From Actinomycetes bacterium (GTDB taxonomy: Bacteria; Actinomycetota; Acidimicrobiia; IMCC26256; PALSA-610), in the NCBI GenBank assembly GCA_025360585.1, contig JANYBW010000019.1, positions 62,001-126,000 on the forward strand: a stretch of 64,000 nucleotides of DNA, in the 5' to 3' direction. The position numbers and the translations under genes are program-made. This document shows positions 42,721 through 51,193 of the stretch, in pieces. The stretch's first letter is position 1; every line of letters begins with the position of its first letter. Under the pieces are notes generated by a model. That model was not told the DNA's origin. It searched no databases and saw only the letters and a list, made by a program, of their open reading frames with translations.

Positions 42721-43050
42721 ATGACAATTCTCAAAATCAATGCGATCACCGTCCCCGCCGACTCTGGCGACGAATTGGCGCAGCGTTTCGCGGCGCGCGC
42801 CGGTGCGGTGGATGGTCAAGACGGCTTCGAGGGTTTCGAGCTTCTGCGCCCCACCGACGACCGCACCCAGTGGCTCGTCGTCACCCGTTGGCGCGATACC
42901 GAATCCTTCGAGGCTTGGATGACGTCAGCGTCCTTCGCCCATGGGCATGCCGGCGCCGATAAGCCTGCGGCACACGGCACGCCAGTCTCGACTGCATCCG
43001 AGCTGTGGTCCTACGAAGTCGCAATCACCGCGCCCGGCGGCGCCGCGTAG
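42721..43050 (+). CDS. MhuD/IsdG-like haem-degrading monooxygenase (ABM fold)
   Basis: A 109-residue protein starting MTILKINAITVPADSGDELA, very like mycobacterial MhuD (KINAIEVP start). Key residues of that family are visible: Asn near 7 in KINAI, Trp in VVTRWRDTESFEAWM and His residues in SFAHGHAGADK. MhuD/IsdG proteins degrade haem to free iron in the cytosol. It follows the thioesterase on the same strand, but whether it is co-transcribed is not clear. The residue match is good; haem as substrate is inferred. Confidence 0.85.
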   Translation: MTILKINAITVPADSGDELAQRFAARAGAVDGQDGFEGFELLRPTDDRTQWLVVTRWRDTESFEAWMTSASFAHGHAGADKPAAHGTPVSTASELWSYEVAITAPGGAA

Positions 43051-43184
43051 CCGCGTGGAGTGTGAAGTGGCCGCGCCGCGCCCAGTTGCTCGCATTGTGA
43101 AGGCCGAGCTACGCCGGCCGGTGAACGTTGCCCGTTGACTCGCACCGAACCGTGACAGGTATGGCCCCAGTTTCCACCGTCCCG

Positions 43185-44066
43185 CTACAACGATGCTGCT
43201 ATGTCTGCAGCGCGTTTGGCGTCGTTGATGTCTGCTGTGGTTGCTACGAGGATGAACTCATCAAGGCCAGTGTCCGCGATCGCTTTGAGCACCTCACGGA
43301 TCGCGGCCTCGCTCGACAGGCGTTGCATTCCCGCGAGTGCCTTGGCAACATCGTCGCCGAAAATTCGCAGATAGGAAAACGCGTAATCGCGCAGTTGCTC
43401 AGCTGCATCATCTCGCATCGAGAACCAGGCGCTGCTCTGTAGCCACGGCGCACCTTCGCGGCCAGCGTTGTTCCACGCGGTCACAAACGACGCCGAAGCG
43501 GCTCCGATTGCCGCCGGATCGCCACCCATATCGAATCCGGCGATCCCCGCGGCCCACTGTGCGGCACGCGCCATCGATTTCGGCCCCATCGAACCGGTCA
43601 ATAGGCGCGGGCCGCCCGGCTGCACCGGCGCCGGCCCGATGGGCCCAACACCATCAACCGCAATTTCGCCCGCCCAGACCATTTGCATCACCGCAACTTG
43701 GTCGTCGAGCCGTTGATGGCGACGTTCGAATGGAGCTCCCAACGCCCGGTAGTCCTCATCGCGCCCGCCGACACCAACGCCGAGCGTCAGCCGTCCGGCG
43801 CTCAATACATCAATCGTTGCTGCCTGTTTTGCAACGTAGACCGGTGGATGCATTGGGGTCACCGACACCGAAGCCATGAGCCCGATGCGTGACGTCACCG
43901 TTGCCGCGCCCGCGAGCAACGCCATCATCTCCTGATTCGGATACGCGATCCGTTCGCCCACCCCAAGGATCGAAAAGGGTCCTTCGTCGGCGACGCGCAT
44001 CCATTCCAACAACGTGTCGCGATCTAAACCTGCGACCATCGACGGCAACGCCAAACCAATCTTCAT
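43185..44066 (-). CDS. LLM-class F420-dependent oxidoreductase
   Basis: A 293-residue TIM-barrel oxidoreductase of the luciferase-like family. It starts MKIGLALPSMVAGLDRDTLLEW and has ILGVGERIAYPNQEMMALLAGAA, then TSRIGLMASVSVTPMHPPVYVAKQAATIDVLSAGRL and the family's GVGVGGRDEDYRALG. LLM proteins of actinobacteria mostly use coenzyme F420 rather than FMN, which I infer here. The C-terminal half is less conserved. A 38-base repeat starts 18 bases upstream of its ATG. Confidence 0.9.
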   Translation of the reverse strand: MKIGLALPSMVAGLDRDTLLEWMRVADEGPFSILGVGERIAYPNQEMMALLAGAATVTSRIGLMASVSVTPMHPPVYVAKQAATIDVLSAGRLTLGVGVGGRDEDYRALGAPFERRHQRLDDQVAVMQMVWAGEIAVDGVGPIGPAPVQPGGPRLLTGSMGPKSMARAAQWAAGIAGFDMGGDPAAIGAASASFVTAWNNAGREGAPWLQSSAWFSMRDDAAEQLRDYAFSYLRIFGDDVAKALAGMQRLSSEAAIREVLKAIADTGLDEFILVATTADINDAKRAADIAASL

Positions 44067-44083
44067 GGCCGCACACTATTTCG

Positions 44084-44232
44084 GCGCAGCTACCTGCTGC
44101 CGCCGGACGAAGTAGGCGAAACAACCCGGACGAAGTAGGCGAAACAACAAGCGGTAGCAGAGCAGCCCACGAGCGAGGAACGAGTGGGCTGGGTGCGCAG
44201 CTACCTGCTGCCGCCGGACGAAGTAGGCGAAA
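44084..44232. repeat. 38-base direct repeats with an internal hairpin
   Basis: An identical 38-base unit occurs at 44084-44121 and 44195-44232, and a 23-base part of it is repeated at about 44126-44148. Between the copies AGCCCAC (44164-44170) and GTGGGCT (44184-44190) can pair. The right copy supplies the last codons and stop of the methyltransferase gene. It looks like a small mobile or duplicated element. Confidence 0.85.
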
Positions 44233-44866
44233 AAACAAGGCGGACCCATTCGTTGTGGTCATCGATGACCGCGTCGAACTTGAGTCCCGCGATTGTTGCG
44301 TGCCGTGCGAGCGCATTGTCGTCGAGGACATCACCCGTCAGTGACTGCTGCCACTGCTTGCCGTCGAGGCTGTAGGTGACGGTCGCGTTGAGTCGATCAT
44401 TCACGCATGACATTGGATCGAACCGAATCAACACTGACCCGCTTCGCGCCTCATCCGTCTCGGCCGCTCGGGCCCATTCCGGTGCGAATCGTTGCACGAA
44501 TACCGCCCCATCTTCGGCAACGTGCCGAGCGCACGCCGCCATGACGAGCGGCGCCCACATGTTCACGAGATACGAACCAACAATCACGTTGTCGAAGCGT
44601 TGGCGAAGATCGAGCGCGTAGATATCTGCTTCGATTGCCTCGACATCAGAATGCAGATACGCCAACATTTCCGGCGAATTGTCGACACCGGTAACGGGGT
44701 GACCGAGCGCGGCGAGCGCATTTGCAAGCCGTCCTGCGCCGCACCCCAGTTCCAAGACCGAGTCGTCTCCGAGCATCTGGCCATGCAGCAGCTCGGGGAC
44801 GCCTCGCGTCGGTAATGCCGCGAAAACCGCAACCGGCGAACCGTCGGGCGCGACGGCGCCACTCAC
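44201..44866 (-). CDS. Class I SAM-dependent methyltransferase
   Basis: A 221-residue protein with the Rossmann SAM site VLELGCGAGRLANALAALG (motif I), TGVDNSPEML (acidic loop) and IEADIYALDL, then FDNVIVGSYLVNMWAP. Substrate unknown. Its last residues (SPTSSGGSR) are coded by a 38-base repeat whose twin lies upstream of the LLM gene, so the original C-terminus may have been replaced. The start overlaps the stop of the acyl-CoA dehydrogenase by four bases (ATGA). Confidence 0.88.
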   Translation of the reverse strand: MSGAVAPDGSPVAVFAALPTRGVPELLHGQMLGDDSVLELGCGAGRLANALAALGHPVTGVDNSPEMLAYLHSDVEAIEADIYALDLRQRFDNVIVGSYLVNMWAPLVMAACARHVAEDGAVFVQRFAPEWARAAETDEARSGSVLIRFDPMSCVNDRLNATVTYSLDGKQWQQSLTGDVLDDNALARHATIAGLKFDAVIDDHNEWVRLVFSPTSSGGSR

Positions 44867-46110
44867 GTGTTCGAGGTGAGCAGATCCTTAAATGGCGTGC
44901 TTTTGTCCGGGCCGGGTTCTTTGGGTAACCCGAGGACGCGCTCACCAATGATGTTTCGCTGCACCTGGTCCGTGCCGCCGTAGATCGATGGGCCGGGCGA
45001 AAACAACGTCATTTCTTGAACGAGGCCACCACTCGGTGCATCGGGGCCCATGATCATCGAGCCAGCACCTAAGACGGAGCAGCCGACCTCGCGGTTGAGT
45101 CGCAGCATGTCGCTCATCATCAATTTCGCAATGTTCGGTGCGGCTGGCGATGCGCCTTTGGAACGCATGCGCAAGGCAGCGATCTTGCCGATGCGATCGA
45201 GCGTGTAGAGCTTGGCGATTCCTTGCCGGACGTGCGGGTCGTCGATCTTGCCCGCGTCTTTCGCAAGCTTGATGAGGCGATCGCTCATGCCCGCACCGCC
45301 GCCACCCGTTCCGCCGGTGCGTACTTGGCCGACGAATTCGCGCACTGGGCGCACCAACTGATTCAGGATGGCGCCGGGGAATGCGCTGCCCGCCGCGCCG
45401 CTTCCACCGGAACCGAGCGAAGCGCGTTCTGCCATCAGCGTTGTGTTCGTGACGGCCCAACCATTGTTGAGCCCACCGATGATGTCGTCGACGTGGACAC
45501 GCGCTTCATCGATGAACACTTCGTTGAACAACGCACGGCCGGTCATTTCGGTGAGCGGCCGAACGGTCACGCCGGGTTGATCCATGTTGAAACGGAAGTA
45601 CGTAATGCCGACGTGTTTCGGCAAGTTCACATCGGTGCGTGCGATCAACATGCCTTTGTTGGCGTGCTGCGCGGTCGAGGTCCAGACCTTTTGGCCAGTG
45701 ATGATGAATTCGTCTCCATCGCGTTCGGCTTTGCATCCGAGTGAGGCAAGGTCCGAACCGGCGCCGGGTTCACTGAACAGCTGGCACCATGCGTCGGTGC
45801 CGTTCAAGATATTGAACAGCCATTCTTTTTGTGCTTCATTGCCGTGCGCAACGATCGTTGGCGCGGCGAGCGCAACCCCCAACCCCGACGGCGCGCCGAT
45901 GGCACCCGCGGCTGCGATTTCCTCGTTCACGACATTGCATAACGCCCGGCCGTAGCCGCGTCCAAAATGAGTGGTGGGAAAGTGCGGCGCGGCGTAACCA
46001 GATTCTGCGAGCTTCTGCCACCAGTCGGCTACCAACATGTCGGGGTTGAAATTCGCCGCGAGAAACGCCTTCACTTCGGCGCGGACATCATCTTCGGTCA
46101 ACTCAGGCAC
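44863..46110 (-). CDS. Acyl-CoA dehydrogenase
   Basis: A 415-residue FAD enzyme oxidising acyl-CoA to trans-2-enoyl-CoA. Motifs: LFSEPGAGSDLASLGCKAERDGDEFIITGQKVWTS in the middle domain, then MTGRALFNEVFIDEARVHVDDIIG and, near the C-terminus, SIYGGTDQVQRNIIGERVLGLPKEPG. The catalytic base residue is not pinned down here. It is the first of a two-gene minus-strand unit with the methyltransferase. A plus-strand oxidoreductase begins 69 bases upstream. Confidence 0.94.
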   Translation of the reverse strand: MPELTEDDVRAEVKAFLAANFNPDMLVADWWQKLAESGYAAPHFPTTHFGRGYGRALCNVVNEEIAAAGAIGAPSGLGVALAAPTIVAHGNEAQKEWLFNILNGTDAWCQLFSEPGAGSDLASLGCKAERDGDEFIITGQKVWTSTAQHANKGMLIARTDVNLPKHVGITYFRFNMDQPGVTVRPLTEMTGRALFNEVFIDEARVHVDDIIGGLNNGWAVTNTTLMAERASLGSGGSGAAGSAFPGAILNQLVRPVREFVGQVRTGGTGGGGAGMSDRLIKLAKDAGKIDDPHVRQGIAKLYTLDRIGKIAALRMRSKGASPAAPNIAKLMMSDMLRLNREVGCSVLGAGSMIMGPDAPSGGLVQEMTLFSPGPSIYGGTDQVQRNIIGERVLGLPKEPGPDKSTPFKDLLTSNT

Positions 46111-46179
46111 AATGCACTCCTCAATGGTCCCAACGGGCAGTCTGAGAGCCTAGAAGCGGCAGCGTAACCTTGCCGATTC

Positions 46180-47262
46180 ATGGCCAAATTTCCCGATAAT
46201 CACACCATCCGCTACGGCATCATCGGCTCCGGAATGATGGGCGGCGAGCACATGCTGGTCCTGGAGCATGTCGATCACGCCGAGGTGGTCGCTATCGCCG
46301 ATCCGGTGCAGACCTCGCTCGATTGGGGTCAGGCGTGCAAACCAGGTGTGGAGACGCATCACGATTACCGAGAGCTACTGCGCCGCGACGACCTCGATGC
46401 GGTCGTGATTGCGACCCCGAACTACACCCACATCGATGTGCTCGCGGATGTCTTGGAGACTGATTTCGCGGTCTTGGTGGAAAAGCCGATGTGCACGACG
46501 GTCGACGATTGCAGAACCGTTGTTCGGCGCGTCGCCGGACGCGAGGCACTCACCTGGGTCGGGTTGCAATATCGCTACATGCCGACGGTCGCGGCAATGC
46601 TCGAGCAGCTCGACGCGGGAGCGATCGGCGCAACCCACATGGTTTCAATTCGCGAACACCGATTCCCGTTTTTGAAAAAGGTTGGTGATTGGAATCGATT
46701 CAATCGCAATACGGGCGGCACGCTCGTGGAGAAGTGCTGCCACTTCTTCGACCTCATGCGCCACGCGGCCGGCGCAGATCCTGTCCGCGTGTTCGCGAGC
46801 GGCGGCCAAGACGTCAATCATCTCGACGAGTTTTACGACGGCGAGCGCAGCGACATTCTCGACAACGCGTTTGTGATTGTCGATTTCGCAAACGGCGTCC
46901 GCGGCGCGCTCGATCTTTCGATGTTCGCGCAAGGCGGCCGTTACGAACAAGAAATCACTATCACTGGCTCGCGCGCAAAGCTAGAAACGACAGTTCCTGG
47001 CAATCACATTTGGTTGGGGCCGCGCGACCAATCTGGGCCGCACCGGATCGAGTCTCCGATGGACAAACGCGTTCCGCATCCGGATTTTCACCAAGGCGCG
47101 TCGTTCATCGAACACTTGCGATTCGGCGAGTGTTTACGGGCTGGCGCACAACCAAAGGTGACCGCGCACGACGGCATGTGGGCAGTCGGAATGGGTGCTG
47201 GCGCTCATCGCAGCATCAACGAAGGCCGCCCCGTATTGCTCGAAGAATTCGGCTTGGTCTAA
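46180..47262 (+). CDS. Gfo/Idh/MocA family oxidoreductase
   Basis: A 360-residue NAD(P)-dependent dehydrogenase of the Gfo/Idh/MocA type. The N-terminal Rossmann motif is YGIIGSGMMGGEHM, then the family strands ATPNYTHIDVLADVL and VLVEKPMCT, where the Lys of EKP is catalytic. GGTLVEKCCHFFDLMRHAAG follows the C-terminal sheet's His region. Typical substrates are sugars or inositols; the exact one is not identifiable. It is divergent from the acyl-CoA dehydrogenase unit. Confidence 0.92.
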   Translation: MAKFPDNHTIRYGIIGSGMMGGEHMLVLEHVDHAEVVAIADPVQTSLDWGQACKPGVETHHDYRELLRRDDLDAVVIATPNYTHIDVLADVLETDFAVLVEKPMCTTVDDCRTVVRRVAGREALTWVGLQYRYMPTVAAMLEQLDAGAIGATHMVSIREHRFPFLKKVGDWNRFNRNTGGTLVEKCCHFFDLMRHAAGADPVRVFASGGQDVNHLDEFYDGERSDILDNAFVIVDFANGVRGALDLSMFAQGGRYEQEITITGSRAKLETTVPGNHIWLGPRDQSGPHRIESPMDKRVPHPDFHQGASFIEHLRFGECLRAGAQPKVTAHDGMWAVGMGAGAHRSINEGRPVLLEEFGLV

Positions 47263-47420
47263 CGAAACTCGATGAGCGAAGCAGCCGGAGACAGCACAGA
47301 AATGGCTCACGGTGACGCCGCTGGCACGTGTGAGGCCATCCGGGATTTCAGTGAATTGGCAGAAACACACAACCTGTTTCGATGGCGCTAACGGTTCAGT
47401 TCGTAGCGTAGAGTCCAGAC

Positions 47421-49025
47421 GTGAAGCGCACCTGCAGGGTCAGCGTTGCGGTCGGTTGCATCATCGCACTGACCGCTTGTGGTGGCTCTTCGTTGACGTC
47501 GAGAGCTCAGCAGCGTGCTGTTGTTGGCGTGCGCCAAGATCTGCGCGGCAAGGAACTGCTGTATGGCGCCAGCCCGACCCGCAACGGACCGATCGTGTAT
47601 TCACCCGACGTCATTTTCCTCGGAGGTGGCGCTAACGCGATTCGATCCGTAAGCGCCGATGGGATGATTTGGACCATCGATGGAAGCGCCCCCCACGCCG
47701 ACGAAATACAGGTAGGCAAAATCCTGTTCGCCACGACTTTCGGCGCAGGGCGTGTGCTCGGCGTTGAAACGTTAGGTCGCGATAAACGTGTTGCCATCGG
47801 GCCTGCACCGCTCACTGACATCATCAGCGACGCGGACATCGCCACCACAAAGCCCATCGGCCTCGTCGGCTTCCACGCCTATCAGGTGCCGACCCAACCG
47901 GGCGCGATTACCGATGCGCGCAAACAGGCGGCGCCTACTCTCGATGTACTCAACGCGTCGATCCAGTCCACGAACCGCGATCATCGCCGCACTGGCAGGC
48001 GCACGTTCGAGCTTGCGACACAGCACTACGTTGGTGAATTGGCGAGTAATGCTGCAGAATCGTTGCGCGGCATCAATCACGAGGGCGTTGCCCCCGACGT
48101 TGGCGTACCGAACCCTGCGGCGTTCGATCCAGCACGACTTCCGGCAATGCCAACCCCCAGCGCGGACATTCCTTCATCCGAGATTGGTCGTTGGCATGTC
48201 GACACCGGATGCTGCACATCCGTCGGCGTGCATGTCGCCTACGACTACAACGGGGCACGGGTCGGGGCAACCGCACAACTGCGGTTCGATGCGCCGTCGC
48301 TGAATTTCGAACTGAAGATTTCGCACAAAAAGGTGATCAATGCTTCGGTAACACTGCGGGGCGCGGCCTCGTTGTCGTTCGACATTTCGGCTGCGATCGA
48401 GGCGTCGAAGGACAATTTCAACGGCGGGCGAGTCCAAGTGCCTGTCGAGATCGCGATACCGATTCCGATTGGCAATCTTCCGGTTGTTGTTGGCGTTCAG
48501 GAGGTTTTCAGCGTCGATCTCGGCCTCGGCGGCAGGGCTGCATTGTCGACGAGTGGCGAGTACTCAGTTTCGGGTGCGCTGGGCTTTTCCGTTCGCGACG
48601 GAGTGCCCCACGCCGATATTCCCCAGCTCAACACAGTGAAAAGCGCCTTGGATTCCGTTCAATCCATTGCCGTCGCACCTTCGGCACTTATATTCGGATT
48701 CGCAGTAAAAGTGTCCATCGGGGTCGGTCCGCCAAACCTTAGTGCGAGCGTTTGGTACAAGATCGCTGCGACGCTCGCACTTGCGACAAGTGGGTCACAA
48801 ATCGATCAACTGCAAGGAACGTCACTCGTGTCCTGCAAGTCAGTCAAGCTGGTAGTTGACGGGACGTTCGGCGTGGGTTACAGAGTTCCGGAACTGGTCG
48901 CGGCAGCGGTCAACTTCTTTTTGAAATCCGTCTTTTCCAACCCGGTACATTTCGACGCAACGGGAGGCAAATCATGGCCTGCAAAAGAATTGTTTGAGCG
49001 ACACACTCCACCCTGTACGAAATAG
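47421..49025 (+). CDS. Large lipoprotein of unknown function, paralogue A
   Basis: A 534-residue exported protein. The N-terminus is a lipoprotein signal with lipobox LTAC near residue 20. The mature part is beta-rich: LLYGASPTRNGPIVYSPDVI, then SVSADGMIWTIDGS, and VPVEIAIPIPIGNLPVVVG followed by SGEYSVSGALGFS. These parts line up with the gene at 49674-51188, including a Cys three residues from the end (PPCTK versus PICAK). No known domain was recognised. GTG start at 47421. It is followed by a small lipoprotein gene 19 bases later on the same strand. Confidence 0.8.
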   Translation: MKRTCRVSVAVGCIIALTACGGSSLTSRAQQRAVVGVRQDLRGKELLYGASPTRNGPIVYSPDVIFLGGGANAIRSVSADGMIWTIDGSAPHADEIQVGKILFATTFGAGRVLGVETLGRDKRVAIGPAPLTDIISDADIATTKPIGLVGFHAYQVPTQPGAITDARKQAAPTLDVLNASIQSTNRDHRRTGRRTFELATQHYVGELASNAAESLRGINHEGVAPDVGVPNPAAFDPARLPAMPTPSADIPSSEIGRWHVDTGCCTSVGVHVAYDYNGARVGATAQLRFDAPSLNFELKISHKKVINASVTLRGAASLSFDISAAIEASKDNFNGGRVQVPVEIAIPIPIGNLPVVVGVQEVFSVDLGLGGRAALSTSGEYSVSGALGFSVRDGVPHADIPQLNTVKSALDSVQSIAVAPSALIFGFAVKVSIGVGPPNLSASVWYKIAATLALATSGSQIDQLQGTSLVSCKSVKLVVDGTFGVGYRVPELVAAAVNFFLKSVFSNPVHFDATGGKSWPAKELFERHTPPCTK

Positions 49026-49044
49026 TCTTGTAAAGGAAGTCGTG

Positions 49045-49590
49045 ATGTATCGATTCTCATGTCAACCCGCCACGGTTGCGTTCTCATTCGCCTGCGCGAT
49101 CGGCCTGGTGAGTTGCGGAAGTTCTACTCATACCGTGGCTGCGCCATCGACGCCGTCGACCCTACCCACGAATACTGTTGCAGCGACAACATCTACTACG
49201 CAGCCAACAGTTCTGAGTTCATGCGCCATTTTGACCCAAGCCCAGGCGACAATGCTTGGCGCCACGAAGGTCGGTCCTGGTGTAGAGACTGGTCAGCCCG
49301 GTGAATCGATGTGTCAATACATCAGCGATCCAAGCGGTCCGACGGCGCAAATCTCAGTGTTCGTTGGACCTGGAGCCAAGAAGCAACTCGACATCGACAG
49401 AGTTACCTTGAAACACGATTTCACCACACTCACGGGCATAGGTGACGAGGCATACTTGGAAGCTGGCGACCTCTTCATTCGCAAAGCGACCCTGTGGGTG
49501 AGCGTGGATGTTGTCGCGATCGACGAAGACGGCGCCAAGGTCATCGAAGGCCTCAAAGCCATCGCTCCCGTTATCGTTTCCAAAATGTAA
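49045..49590 (+). CDS. Small lipoprotein, DUF3558-like
   Basis: A 181-residue lipoprotein with lipobox VSCGSS near residue 24 and a Thr/Ser/Pro-rich linker. A globular domain begins SSCAILTQAQATMLGATKVG and has CQY and GIGDEAYLEAGDLFIRKATLWVSVDV, the pattern of DUF3558-type actinobacterial lipoproteins. The ATG at 49045 is preceded by AAGGAAG. It is probably co-transcribed with the preceding paralogue A. Function unknown. Confidence 0.8.
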   Translation: MYRFSCQPATVAFSFACAIGLVSCGSSTHTVAAPSTPSTLPTNTVAATTSTTQPTVLSSCAILTQAQATMLGATKVGPGVETGQPGESMCQYISDPSGPTAQISVFVGPGAKKQLDIDRVTLKHDFTTLTGIGDEAYLEAGDLFIRKATLWVSVDVVAIDEDGAKVIEGLKAIAPVIVSKM

Positions 49591-49673
49591 AAGCCCGAAC
49601 GGATTGAAGCCAACGACGAATGCGTCGAATGAGTGCAACCTGCGCAGCTCGGGGGCGAGTCGCGCCGCAGCGC

Positions 49674-51188
49674 CTATTTGGCGCAGATCGGAAGTGCAGG
49701 GATCGTTTGCGAACGATGTAATAGAACGGTACTAGCTTCGCCACTCGTATTCAACGGCGTGTTTGGCGGCAAAAGCCGTTGTAGCCCGGCGAAAAACTTT
49801 GGGCTGACAAAGAAGCCGACACCGGTCTTCACATTCATGTCGAGCGTGGCGCCATGACACCGCACAAAAGCCGCCCCTAGCGACGAGCCGTTCGTGATCC
49901 CGAAGGTGGTTGCGAGCGAAGTGGAGAAACCAACTGGCGCCGCTGGCGTCCCCAACCCGAGCGTGAACTTCGCTCCTACACCAACAACGATGCCGCTTGG
50001 CCCGAGGGTGATTCCGCCGATGCTGTCGACGAGGCTTTGCTGTACCGAAAAAGTTGGCAGCAAGGTTGACGTTCCTGAAAATCCGATGGGACCGGCGAGG
50101 TTGTATTTACCGTGAGCGGTGAGCGTAGCGTTCTTTCCCGTGAGCGCAGTTTCGACATCGACCTTGAACGTAGCGCTGAAGGTAAGCGGTATCCCGAATG
50201 TTGCGCGCGATGGCGGCACAGCAATTTCAAGTTCTATCGGCGTTTCGAGTTGTGCCTTGGCGTTATCGATATCACCATCTGCCACGCCTGCCGCAATGGC
50301 AATATCGAACCCCGTCAATCCGGTGAGTTTGAATTCATCGCGGCTCACCGTGGCGTTGTGAATGTCGAGCCCGTAGACAAGCTTGAGATGGTCGACCTTG
50401 AAGGCAAAAATCGCCGAGGCCTTGAGGTGCGCGTTCGGCTTGTAATCGATTGATACTCCGAGGCGATGGTTTTGAGCGAAGGGCGAAAGCGTCCAATCGC
50501 CCACGCCTGTATTGAGGCGCAACTTGCTTGGAGGAGGCAATGTCGATGCCGAAGTGTTGATAGCTGTTCGCGCGAACTCGATTGTTGGTGTGCCCGACAT
50601 GTCAGCAGTGGTTGCTGAAACACTCGTGGATGGCGGCGCGGCGCTGGGATTCGTGACATTGGGATTTGGGGGGTCACCGCCCGGAAATTCCGGGATTGCC
50701 TGAGATCCAAACGCCGATTCATCCACAGCTTGCTGCGACTGAATTGAACCGTCGCGGATGATATCGGTGAGCGCGACAGGAGCGAGGGTCACGGTACGCG
50801 TCCCAGGTGCATCCTGAATCGTGACGACGCGACCCACTGCCATGCTTGTCGCGAACATGACGGAACCAATCTTCAGCGCATCGATGTCGCCGATACTGCG
50901 ATCCATTGTCCACGAAAGTCCGTTCGCACTAGCGCTGCGAATTGCCGATGCGCCGTTGGGTATCAACACGACGTCGGGCTGATAGGTGATGCGCGAATCG
51001 CGCGTCGGGCTATAACCGTATTGCTGTGCAGTTGTCGCCGTGTCGGCGGTACCAACGTTGTGACGCGATCGGGTCGAATCGCTTGCCGGAGTGTTCGACG
51101 ATCCGCTACACGCGCTAACGAAAACGACGACAAGTATCGACGAAACTGTTCCGAGCCACCGTTGACGCCGTCCGTTGTGCCGACGCAC
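49674..51188 (-). CDS. Large lipoprotein of unknown function, paralogue B
   Basis: About 504 residues. A hydrophobic lipoprotein signal (GTVSSILVVVFVSACSGSS) precedes a Ser/Thr-rich linker. The start is uncertain: the frame is open to 51242, overlapping the upstream gene, and a GTG at 51188 lies just after the stop of that gene. Similarity to paralogue A is visible: GYSPTRDSRITYQPDVVLIP, SASANGLSWTMDRS, and PIELEIAVPP followed by HGKYNLAGPIGFS, with the same Cys near the C-terminus. No named family. Confidence 0.78.
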   Translation of the reverse strand: MRRHNGRRQRWLGTVSSILVVVFVSACSGSSNTPASDSTRSRHNVGTADTATTAQQYGYSPTRDSRITYQPDVVLIPNGASAIRSASANGLSWTMDRSIGDIDALKIGSVMFATSMAVGRVVTIQDAPGTRTVTLAPVALTDIIRDGSIQSQQAVDESAFGSQAIPEFPGGDPPNPNVTNPSAAPPSTSVSATTADMSGTPTIEFARTAINTSASTLPPPSKLRLNTGVGDWTLSPFAQNHRLGVSIDYKPNAHLKASAIFAFKVDHLKLVYGLDIHNATVSRDEFKLTGLTGFDIAIAAGVADGDIDNAKAQLETPIELEIAVPPSRATFGIPLTFSATFKVDVETALTGKNATLTAHGKYNLAGPIGFSGTSTLLPTFSVQQSLVDSIGGITLGPSGIVVGVGAKFTLGLGTPAAPVGFSTSLATTFGITNGSSLGAAFVRCHGATLDMNVKTGVGFFVSPKFFAGLQRLLPPNTPLNTSGEASTVLLHRSQTIPALPICAK

Positions 51189-51193
51189 GTTCG

